Source: Neoceratodus forsteri
Taxonomy: Eukaryota > Chordata > Ceratodontiformes > Ceratodontidae
Assembly (NCBI GenBank): GCA_016271365.2
Contig: CM057458.1
Coordinates: 196,326,501-196,390,500 of the forward strand
Direction of reading: 5' to 3'
DNA: 64,000 nt
Each line of letters opens with the position of its first letter. Within the stretch, counting starts at the first letter, position 1. Positions 55,300 to 64,000 of this stretch are shown in pieces. Below the pieces are notes generated by a model that did no database searches, was not told the DNA's origin, and saw only the letters and a list, made by a program, of their open reading frames with translations. The translations under genes were made by a program, and so were the position numbers.

Positions 55300-55570
55300 G
55301 CTCCTTTTTATTTTGGCTCATTTCCGCTATGGCGCAACTTCCGCTTGCTCCCCTATTGCGGATGGCGCAAGTCATTGAATATCGCACTGCACCATTTATG
55401 CATGGTTCCTCCCCCTTCAGTTGCGCATGCCTTCATTATCATTGCACTGTTGCTCAGCATGATTTCGGGCGCGCAACTGGCTCCTGCTGAATATCGCACA
55501 ATGGCGCAATTTCGGACTGCGCTGGCACAACCCTATTGCCCATGGCTCAACTCTTTTGAATATCTGGGCC
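55300..55570. promoter_or_regulatory. Right subterminal block and TIR of Harbinger
   Basis: It contains ATTGAATATCGCAC, TGAATATCGCACAATGGCGC and TTTTGAATATCTGGGCC: three spaced copies of a GAATATC word with GCGCAA neighbours. They look like an internal series of degenerate TIR-like sites. Confidence 0.65.
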
Positions 55571-55573
55571 AAT

Positions 55574-55980
55574 AAGTTTAACAGATGAAATTCTTAAAAA
55601 ATGACTTGTTGCAGGAATACTAAGTGTATAAAACAAGTTAAGACAAATAAACTTGACAGGATGCTTTAAGGTGTCCCCCAACCCTGTTGACATTATGATT
55701 ATTGCTTATTTAGTTATTTTGAAAGTATATAATATTGGATGTGTATTTATATAGGTAGCTACAGAAGGAATGTACACCTGCTACTTTTTCACAGTTATAT
55801 CATTGTGTTACTGGGTGCAAAAAAAAATCCAACTTTATTGTCCAACTCATTTGAAATTTTGAAACCGAATTTATATTCACCTGGTATATATATCCCTTAG
55901 ATCTTTGGGAACATCTCTTTCATCAGGTCACACCTATGGAACTACCGCCATACGGATCACACAGAAGCTTTTTCTGTAGC
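55574..55980. other. AT-rich flank without features
   Basis: Right flank of the Harbinger element. No coding or repeat feature recognised until the DIRS fragment. Confidence 0.5.
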
Positions 55981-55984
55981 AGTC

Positions 55985-57400
55985 TATTAGGGGCCGCCCA
56001 CTCCGATGTCATATGCAGACGTCGCCCTGCTTATATGCACGGGCAGCCCTGCTACCTCCTCACTTCTTTCCCCCTGTGTTGGGAGGCAATGAGAGTCTGG
56101 TACTGGGCTCTAGATCACGATCTAGATCTGTCAGACATCCATCCTCCAGGCAACCAAAATGCCTTGGCTGACAGCCTCAACCGATTGCAGTCTAAAATGC
56201 ACTAGTGGGAACTGCTGTCCTCAGTTGTGGAAGACCTGTTCAGCAGATGGGGTTGACCAGAGTTGGACCTTTTTGCATAAGCCACTCAACGTAAAACTGC
56301 CATGTTTCTGCATGCTAGATCCAGGGCCTGGAGTTTTCTGGTGAGACGCGTTGCTCGTCTCCTGGAAAGGGAGGTTCCTGTATGCCTTCCCCCCTTTTCT
56401 CTGATTCAGAGGGTGCTTATCAAGCTCCAAACAAAATGGGCCACTCTGATTCTGGTGGCACCATTCTGGCCATGTCAGTTATGGTTTCCATTGCTGCAAC
56501 AATTAGCTGTGGCACCTCCTGGTCCCTTGCTCCTTTGCTGGGACCTGTTGCCACAGGCGCAGGGAGCCCTGGTCCATCCAGACTTCCAAGTCCCTCCAGT
56601 TGCATGCATGGCTCCTGAAGACATAGCTATTGACTTGTTTGGGGTCTCCCAGAAGGTGGCAGATGTCCAGATGGCTGCTAGGAAACTGTCCAACAGGGCC
56701 ACTTACTGGATGAAATGAAAGAGATTTCATATCTGGGCTACTTCCAGTCATCTGGACCCTTTCTCCTTTCCATTTAACCAGGTTCTGGAATACCTCCTAT
56801 CCCTGCCAGCTACAGTACTCTTATTAAGGTGCATCTGTCTGCCATTTCGGCCTTCCATGGACCACTGAAGGGTGCACCTTGGCCCAGCTGAAGGTGACCC
56901 ATACTTTTTTTGTGAGGCATTCTTCATCTGAAGCCTCCTATTCGAAACCTGGTCCCAGCTTGGGACCTGAATTTTGTATTAAAGAAACACACTGCTTCCT
57001 TTTGAACCAGCCACATCTTGGGAGCTATGCTTTCTGTCATGGAAAGCATTGTTTTTAGTTGCTATTACTTCTGCTCAAAGGATTTCAGAGCTACAGGCTC
57101 TCATGTGTGAGCAACCTTATATGATTTTCCACAAAGAGAGGAAGTCTTTGCATACGAACCCAAAGTTTCTTCTGAAGGTGATATCCGAGTTTACTATCAG
57201 TCTGTCCACCTGCCTGTTTATTTCCTAGAGCATGCCAATTCAGGGGAAGCATCGCTCCATACTTTAGATGTGCATAGAATTCTCATGTAGCTACTATACA
57301 CACCTCATGAAGGACTGCAGGAAGTCCTGCCAGATTGTTTCTTTTACCCCTGGGAAAGAGGGTGTTCCAATTTCTAAACCGTGCCTGTCCAAATGGTTGG
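55985..57400 (+). mobile_element. Internally deleted DIRS copy (ITR piece, RNase H end, recombinase)
   Basis: GGGGCCGCCCACTCCGATGT (55990-56009) resembles the DIRS terminal repeat and is followed almost directly by the RNase H end (ALDHDLDLSDIHPPGNQNAL, ADSLNRLQSKMH, to 56205). Gag and most of RT are therefore deleted. The recombinase follows in broken frames (LVAPFWPCQLWFPLLQQL, MAPEDIAIDLFGVSQKVAD, then SWKALFLVAITSAQRISELQ-like), up to PCLSKWLES at about 57400, where an L2-like LINE cuts in. It is non-functional. Confidence 0.8.
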
Positions 57401-59975
57401 AGTCCTCCAGGTGGTTGATCCTGGGGGACTTCAATGCCTGGGTCAATGACGGGCTCTCGAAATTTGGAAACGATCTCCTGAGGACCATGGAGGTCCTGGG
57501 CCTGACACTTGCGTGGACACACATTGGACTTAGTTTTTTCAGTAGGTTTAAATATTATTGACCTCTGTGTTGATCTGGTGGTTTGGTCGGATCACAGCAC
57601 CACGGGGTTCTCATTGAGCACCCCCCTCCAGATGGTCCAGCCCATGTGGGGATGGTCCAGTATAACCTGTTAAGAGGAGTTTCCTCTATGGGACTGTTGG
57701 CGGTACTGGACCTTTCGAGACTGTGGGCAGTTTGTGCGGTTGGGCCGGATGTAGCAGTGGCGGCCTATAATGGGGCTGTGACTGCGGCCTTCGACTCAGT
57801 TGCACCCACTCTTGTCCACCCCTTGTCTACTCACTGGAGATCCCCTTGGTATGATGAGGAACTCTGGAGTTTAAAGACTAAGAGGCAGAGGTTAGAGAGA
57901 TGGTGAAGGAGATCTGGCCGGACAGAGGGCAAATTGGCTCTGAGGTCACACTGTGCTGACTACCAGGGGGCAATCTCCTGAAAGAAGGCAGAGTTTCTGT
58001 CTAGGGAGGTTGCTGTGGCGAGGAGCAGACCAGCTCAGCTCTTCCATACGGTAAACAGACTGTTACATCCTGTCTGTGTCTGTGTAGGAGGAACAGGTTC
58101 TAGCACTAGATGTGAGGAGCTGGCTCTGTTCTTCGCCGGCAAGATGTCCTCTGTCAGGGCTGAGGTCTCCTCGAGTATCTCTCAAAAGGGATGCAATGTC
58201 CAGCCTGAGATGTATCAAAACACTTCTGCTGTCTGGGATGAGTTTGAGCTGGTTGGGGTGGAGAAGGTGATAGAGATAATCTCAAAGCTGCGGCCTACAC
58301 TTTGTGATCTGGACCCAGGTCTGACCCACCTTTTGGTTGGATGTTCAGACTTAATAGGACCTGTGGTTGCCGAGGTGGTCTGGAGTTCATTGAGGAGTGG
58401 GGTCTTCCCGTTGTCCTTGAAAGAGGCTCTGGTTAGGCCCCTTTTAAAGAAGCCCTCTTTGGACCCGGACTGCCTCAGCAACTACAGGCCAGTCTCAAAC
58501 CTCCCGTTATTAGGGAAGGTTACAGAGAAAGTGGTTGCCATTCAGCTTGAGAAGCATCTTTCATCTTCGTTTACCTATGAGCCTTTTCAGTCTGGGTTCT
58601 GGGCGGGGCATAGTATGGAGCTTGCCCTGGTAAGGGTGCTTACTGATCTCCTGATGGCGAGGGACAGGAGAGCTCATACCATTTTGATTCTCCTGGACCT
58701 GTCTGCGGCATTTGACACTGTGGACCATGAGGTGCAGCTTGATCCCCTGCGGTTCTGGTGTGGCCTGTCTGGCAATGTCATCAGCTGGTTCAGGTAATAC
58801 CTGATGGACAGAGTGCAGAGGGTGAAAATGGGACTTGTCTCATCTAGCCCGAAGCCTCTGAGCTGTGGACTGCCGCAGGGGTCGGTCTTGTCGCTCTTAT
58901 TGTTCACGGTTTACATGCTGCCATTGGGGGACATTATCAGGCGGTACAGGATGGGTTTTCATTGCTATGCAGTTGATATCCAACTGTACCTGTCCTGTGC
59001 ATCTGATGTCCAGGTGTCAGACTCCGTATTTAACAGCTGCCTCGAGGAAATCCAGTCATGGATGACTCAAAACTGTCTTAGACTCAGCCCAGACAAGACT
59101 GAGGTACTGGTGGTGGAGCCGGGTCGTCGTGGGGGGAGGTTGTCCCCTAATCTAGTGTTTGGGGGGGGGGGTGTTCCCCATGTCCTTTCTAGACAGGTGA
59201 AGGATTTGGGTGTGATCCAGGATGACGGCTTGACACTTGATGCTCAGGTGTCAGCCGTGGTCAAAAGTGGTTTCTATCATTAGGAACATTGCCCGAATCT
59301 GAGCCCTGATCCCCTCCTGAGGATCTGCCCATACTGGTGCATATTTTCTTAACTTCCAGGCTGGATTACTGTAATGCCCTGTACCATGGGTGATCTGGAG
59401 GCAATCTCCGCAGACTGCAGCTGGTGCAGAATGCAGCGGCAAAACTTTTGACTGGGGCAAGGCGGTGTGTGCATGTTACCCTGGTCCTCCATGGACTGCA
59501 CTGGCTGCCAGTCAGGTAGAGGATTGTCTTCAAGATGGGGCTCCTTACCTACAAGACCCTGCATGATGGGGGTCCCACCTGTCTGCAAGATCTCCTTGAC
59601 CCTTACCGTCTGGCCTGGATGCTTCGTTCTGCTGAAGTGGGCCTCCTGGGGGTTCCCAGGGTTAGGTTGCGGCACTCAGGAGACCGAGCATTTGCGGTGG
59701 TTGCACCAACCCTGTGGAACTCCTTACCTGATTATTTAAGGGGGTGCCCCCGCGGTGGAAGCCTTTAAAAGGGGACAAAAAACATACTTGTTCCAACTGA
59801 CTTTTATAACATGAGGTTGTCCTTATAGATAGAAGGAGATCTGTATTTATACTGATTTTGTTATGTGTTTTGAAATTTGTGAATAATTGTGTTTGTATTA
59901 TGGTTTTATTGTACAGCGCCCAGAGTCTCAGGAAATGGGCGCTTCATAAATAAAATATCTAGCTATCTATTTGTA
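57400..59975 (+). pseudogene. 5'-truncated L2-like LINE (endonuclease end and RT)
   Basis: It starts in the endonuclease (WLILGDFNAWVNDG, 57414) and continues with the linker (RSPWYDEELWSLKTKRQRLE, LFHTVNRLLHP). The RT spans 58015-59283: LVRPLLKKPSLDPDCLSNYR, PVSNLPLLGKVTEKVVAIQL, FQSGFWAGHSMELALVRV, ILLDLSAAFDTVDHE (motif A), LSCGLPQGSVLSLLLFTVYM (B) and FHCYAVDIQLYLSC (C; YADD changed to YAVD, one catalytic Asp lost). The C-terminus is in later frames (LRHSGDRAFAVVAPTLWNSL). The 3' tail is AAATAAAATATCTAGCTATC. Several frame breaks; inactive. Confidence 0.88.
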
Positions 59976-59984
59976 TATCTGCAC

Positions 59985-60135
59985 CAGTGTAACCCTGATG
60001 AAGGAGGTGATCTCTGAAACATCAGTGATGGAGATGGCATGAACTTACACTGGTTTTGTTTGAGTTATAAAAAAATGTGAATGGGCTTTTAAATATTTAT
60101 TGGTGAGTGGCCATTGATTTCCAATCTGCTTAGTT
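59985..60135 (+). mobile_element. Penelope-like terminal fragment with hammerhead-like core
   Basis: CCAGTGTAA (59992-60000) and TTACACTGG (60045-60053) form a 9 bp stem around a CTGATGA box, a short GGAG/CTCT stem and GAAAC. The same sequence lies inverted at 36345-36510. The following AAATATTTATTGGTGAGTGG is also shared. Terminal repeats of Penelope-like elements are known to carry hammerhead motifs. Confidence 0.6.
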
Positions 60136-60340
60136 AAATTTCAGTTGCCAAACCTTAGACCACCTCTCTAGCCTTTGTAGATCCCGCTGCATCTCCCTGA
60201 TCCCTCCATTGTTATCTGCCCTACCACAGGGCTTCATGTAATCTGCGGAGATGCAACTTGCCCCAGATGCCCTCTCCAGTCATGTCAACTTCATATTTAG
60301 TAGGTCCTCCAAAAGACTAACCTTGCTGAAAGACTAGAAA
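60136..60340 (-). mobile_element. CR1 fragment
   Basis: On plus it reads AAATTTCAGTTGCCAAACCTTAGACCACC and ATCCCGCTGCATCTCCCTGA, then TAATCTGCGGAGATGCAAC, the complement of the CR1 segment also found at 44.84-44.95 kb. It is short and decayed. Confidence 0.65.
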
Positions 60341-62080
60341 AATATAAGGCTGTTGCTCCCTGCTTTGTTATGAAATATGTGGCTTTGTTAATGCTGCCTT
60401 GGTACTATTTTTTCAATCCACCTTGCACACTACCATGCTGTGCCCTACAAGTCCGTAAAGATGATCAGATCTTGCATGCCAGTATCAGACGCACAACAAG
60501 CATAGCATAAAAATAATGTATTGTGCTTGCATCTTATTTTGTTTTTTTGTTTTTTTCAGCTGAAGCAAATATTTTAATATCCATGGACTGCTTTGTGTTT
60601 TCTCATTTGAACTCCTTCCAGAAACCACACAGTACTTTCTATTTAATGTCATCCATTCTCATTTACGCAAATACTTCCACACAATGTAAAGCACCAGCAG
60701 TGTAGGAAAGATCTTTAATGTTTGGACTTTGTGAAATCATGTTGAGTCACATAGAGCCAGAGTTTCAGGGACAGTACTGAGTATGGTTTTTGTTAATGTT
60801 TTTTAGCTTGTCCCTTATCGCATGTCTAGTAATGTACCCTTTTTCACCCATTCTGAGTCTGCTTTATAAAAGGAGTACTCCTTTTAATCTGACATCCCCA
60901 GATTTTTATCAACATTCTTGGCGGTTTTTGTACACCCGTTGTCCCTTAAGGTCAGGGAGCACTGTCTGCTGCATGCTGCAGTAGTTCTTTTTAGTCTCAA
61001 GAAAAGTGATGCTAAACAGTGGGTGTTAACCTCTAGATAGCTGTATTAAAATGAGCACTCGGTTTATTATTTCAAAATGTATATAAAAGTGCCAAAAGCA
61101 GACTGAAAATGGGGAACAAAGGCTATCATGTTTTCAGCTGCCTTCAGTTCCCAAGGCTCCCATTTTGTTTGTGTGGTGCAGTAGTGCTTTTTAGGCATTA
61201 CATTTTCAGACAGCTTTGCTACTCTGCCAGTTACTATGGCTACTGTTGAACATTCTTTTTTCACTCTCGCCTACTTGAAAAACTATTGATATGCAGCAGT
61301 GACTGGGGATTGTTTAAATGTTCAGCCTTAATATTTATTCAAGAGTTGACCAGAGACAGTAAGACAGTGATTCAGAAATGCAATTGACCACTTTGCAAGC
61401 AGTGGTGTAGTGCTAAATTTAGAAGCGTGGGGCCTCCATGAACCACAATTCCACCCCCACAGGCTGGGGGTCCAGGGTCCGCCTAGGTCCCCAGAAGTTA
61501 TACGGTTTTAGGTGCATTTTGAGAGGCATTATGACACTATTTGGCTGCTTTTATAACCTTCTTTGACTTGTTACAAACAACCAATATCACCATCAAAATA
61601 ACCAGCTTTTTGTTTTCTTTTAACAAAATTGTAAAAACTAAAGAAAAAAATCCCACTCCGGCCACCCTTCGAACAGACAGCTATATACCACTTCTCTTGA
61701 GTACAGTCACCTATCACTGTAGCAGGCATTATACTTGTCACTAAGGGTGTGCGAATACCTTAATTCGAATATTCAGATGGATATTTGTATTCAAGCCGCC
61801 AGATATTCAGTATTTGTTATTCATTATTTGGCCCCAGATAAGTGTTTTTTTAATAAGTCATTGTAACATTGTTAAAGTCCACCACTTCCTTCCCTTTTGA
61901 AGTACAACAGAAAAAGGCAACAAACTACCTCAGTGGTCAGGTGACACAGTCATCATAGATTGACCAAAGGTTGTAGATGAGGTGACGTCTTGTGTTTTGT
62001 CTAGGGCAACTAAAATGTCAGCGGGGTAAGTGCATCGTATATGCACCCAGGAAGAGAAGAGAGTGAGATGTACCATGTTA
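60341..62080. other. Mostly unassigned stretch
   Basis: No coherent protein. A CTGGGGGTCCAGGGTCC block at 61467 resembles, in inverse, the CCTTGGACCCCCAGCCCACC block at 17788, hinting at one shared old transposon family. Confidence 0.4.
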
Positions 62081-62259
62081 CAGACCTATACAAGTACTTC
62101 ACAAGGGTGAAGAGGGCACATAAGGGGAGTCTCTTTCAAATGAGAAAGAGGACAAGTATCGGGGGCAGTGGGGGCACGTGATGAAGCTGAAGGGTGCATT
62201 CAAGCCTTATGTGAAGAGGCATAAGTGACGGTGGCAAAAACAGTGTGGTGCTTCAAATA

Positions 62260-62700
62260 GGGACATGCAAGTAACGAATATCAAATTCCAAATATCATGA
62301 ATAATGCGCTATTTGATATTCAGAACCCAAATACCTCATGGGACTTGCCAGAATGCCCTGACCCACTGAAAGAGTCACGCAACCCATTGAAATTCCTGCC
62401 ATGATCTGCTAAAATGCCCACTTACCCATTAGAATGGTCACCACAGCCGCCAGAATACTCACCCAGATACTCCTAAATGCCCACTAAACTCATCAAAATG
62501 GATGCCTCACCTGCAGGAATGGGCATTGTCACCCACAGGAATGGCCACCATGACCCGCCACAATGAAGATATTCTGGACAGTCAGTGGCCATTTATTTGG
62601 GTCATGGTGGCCATTTTGTTGGGTCAGGTTGCTGTTCTGTGGGTCTACTGGTCATTCCGGCAGGTGGCGGTAGCCGTTCTGATGGCTGGGGGAGTATTAC
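62260..62700. repeat. Degenerate short-unit repeat with a 17 bp hairpin
   Basis: The words CAGAATGCCC, CAGGAATGG, CACCCACAGGAATGG and GCCACCATGACCCGC recur irregularly at about 20-25 bp spacing. Within it AATGGCCACCATGACCC (62540-62556) is perfectly inverted at 62599-62615 across 42 bp. Confidence 0.6.
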
Positions 62701-62988
62701 AGCATGTGCCAATACAAAAACCAGAAACATTCTAGTCCCGGAATGATTCCAGTTTTTACCTAGTCCTGTAACATGACTGCAGAACTGGGAGCACATGCTA
62801 TTAAACCACAGCTGCAGTGCAGGCAGCAAGAAGAAATGGAAAAAAAGAACTGCAGCACGCCATTCATGGTAGCTCTAAAACAGAATATTTCTACTATTCA
62901 GGCAGATTTTGCAATAGTATAGTTTTGACATTTTGCAGATGTTGCAGTTTTTTGACATTTAATTCCCCTTTCTTTAAAGGGCAATATT

Positions 62989-63010
62989 AAAAAAAAAAAA
63001 AAAAAAAGAA
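62989..63010. repeat. Poly(A) run
   Basis: About 20 consecutive A residues follow TATTA. It may be the tail of an unrecognised retroposon on the plus strand. Confidence 0.7.
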
Positions 63011-63359
63011 AAGAATTGATGGTATGTTTCTAGTCTCCTAGTATGGCTCCATAAGCACTCTTTTAACACTGGCACTCTGGCATTGCATAAAGTATACATC
63101 ATTCACACAACTGTTTCTACAGCCCTCCGAGTTGGAATATAAAAGTCTAGTGGGACTGAGCAATTCAGTCATGTTCAAGTTTATTTCCAGGAAAACTATT
63201 GAGCAAGCTCATTTTCAAGGCGTTCCCAAGAGGCTCAAGACAATACAAAACAGTAACATGCCAAATACAAAAAATGTGAAGTGTGAATAAAAACAAGCAT
63301 ATCGGGACATAAGAATGGACAGTGAGAAGGAACTGTACAAATTTCATAGACTAACAATG

Positions 63360-64000
63360 TATTTATTTATTCAAAAGTTTATGATGAAGGCATACTGCTC
63401 AATTCCAGATGTGTCCTGGGAAGAGGGGTGATGATATACTGTACAATTGAGGTGGACCATTAAGACATTTCAACAGTGCAAAGCAGTTCATACATTACAT
63501 TCTGCAATAGAAAAGATGGACAGTTACAGACAATACATAGTGCAATAATAGTTGACCAAATACAGGAAACATATGCATTGTACAGGAGTGGTGAATACAG
63601 TGTAGTGGTAAACAGTGGCTACATGGGCAACTAAGCCCTAGTTCTGAGAAACTGGTCATATGCACATGCAGGAGGTGGTGAAGTATGTTTGAAGGATGGA
63701 GTTAAGGTGCTGAGAGGAGGTGGAGTAGCGAATAACCTCTGGAAGGGAATTCCACAGTTTGGGCATCCGAGATGAGAAAGCCGCCTGACCAGCGGTAGTG
63801 GACATAAGTGGAACAGATAGGCGAGAGTCAAAATTCCTGAGTGCATACATTGGAGGCACTTGGGCTGACAGCACTGTACTGAGGTAGGGTGGGATGGTCT
63901 GGGACCAGAATTTAGCCATGAAGCTTATGCAGTGGGGACTACTGCCGATTTTGGAGGGAGGGGCGGTCCATAGATTGGTAGAGGGCACAGTGATGGGTGG
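63360..64000 (-). mobile_element. LINE C-terminal end and 3' UTR, running off the window
   Basis: The minus frame 63988-63656 reads PPMYALRNFDSRLSVPLMST, TAGQAAFSSRMPKLWNSLPE, VIRYSTSSQHLNSILQTYF and a stop, the C-terminal FS...LWNSLP signature of L2/Rex1-group pols. The 3' UTR continues to a TTTATTTATT tail complement near 63360. The rest of the element lies beyond 64000. Confidence 0.75.

Larger units (their letters stand above)
47993..55570. mobile_element. PIF/Harbinger DNA transposon, 7.6 kb, three genes
   Basis: GGCCCAGATATTCAAA at 47993-48008 is repeated in inverse at 55555-55570, and AAT lies directly outside both ends (47990-47992 and 55571-55573), a 3 bp target duplication as expected for Harbinger. 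Base composition changes sharply from AT-rich flanks to GC-rich interior. The interior encodes a HARBI1-type transposase (minus, right part), a NAIF1-like Myb/SANT protein (plus, centre) and a second Myb/SANT-like protein (minus, centre-left). Subterminal regions are full of short GCGCAA/GCGCCAT words. The intact ends with few terminal mismatches suggest fairly recent arrival, but the transposase is frameshifted. Confidence 0.9.

Noticed and set aside
1..64000. CRISPR array, operons or other prokaryotic features
   Set aside because: No regularly spaced identical repeats and no compact gene order. Introns, LINEs, DIRS and Harbinger elements point to a vertebrate.

Overview
The window looks like repeat-dense, gene-poor DNA from a large vertebrate genome. 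I found no convincing single-copy host gene, rRNA, tRNA gene or CRISPR array. The transposon mix (DIRS-like tyrosine-recombinase retrotransposons, CR1 and L2/Rex1-like LINEs, Tx1/L1-type ORF1 fragments, Penelope-like pieces, a PIF/Harbinger element, a tRNA-derived SINE) fits an amphibian best, possibly a caecilian. The organism call is inference from repeat content. Almost all coding remnants carry frameshifts or stops.

Layout. Positions 1-8402 hold one DIRS element inserted into the recombinase gene of an older DIRS element; the inner copy keeps its inverted termini, internal complementary region, gag, RT/RNase H and recombinase remnants, and its RT is split by a SINE. 8.4-14.2 kb has a fold-back repeat, CR1 pieces and a Tx1-type ORF1 with a CCHC knuckle. 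14.2-17.7 kb is tandem-repeat and palindrome territory. 19.9-23 kb has a large inverted repeat and a non-autonomous DNA transposon with terminal inverted repeats. 24-29.6 kb holds copies of an unassigned retroposon family, a 1.55 kb solo LTR and a broken CR1-type LINE. 29.9-35.9 kb has a gag remnant split by two insertions, a minus-strand LINE and a truncated DIRS 5' end. 36.5-41.7 kb is a LINE with a repeated 5' region. 41.8-42.8 kb is an L1-type ORF1, 43.1 kb a GIY-YIG fragment of a Penelope-like element, and 43.3-46.9 kb a minus-strand CR1 broken by three later insertions.

The most notable unit is 47993-55570: a 7.6 kb PIF/Harbinger transposon with a matching 16 bp start at each end and a 3 bp target duplication. 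It carries a HARBI1-type transposase (minus strand, with a recognisable GT-AG intron and three frameshifts), a NAIF1-like Myb/SANT protein (plus strand, spliced, behind a TATA box with two upstream octamer motifs), and a second, different Myb/SANT-like protein read divergently on the minus strand. Harbinger elements usually carry one Myb-like helper, so the two-helper layout with a shared central control region is the best candidate here for an undescribed arrangement.

55.9-64 kb contains an internally deleted DIRS copy, a 5'-truncated L2-like LINE, a Penelope terminal fragment with a hammerhead-like core, CR1 scraps and the C-terminal end of another LINE running off the window.
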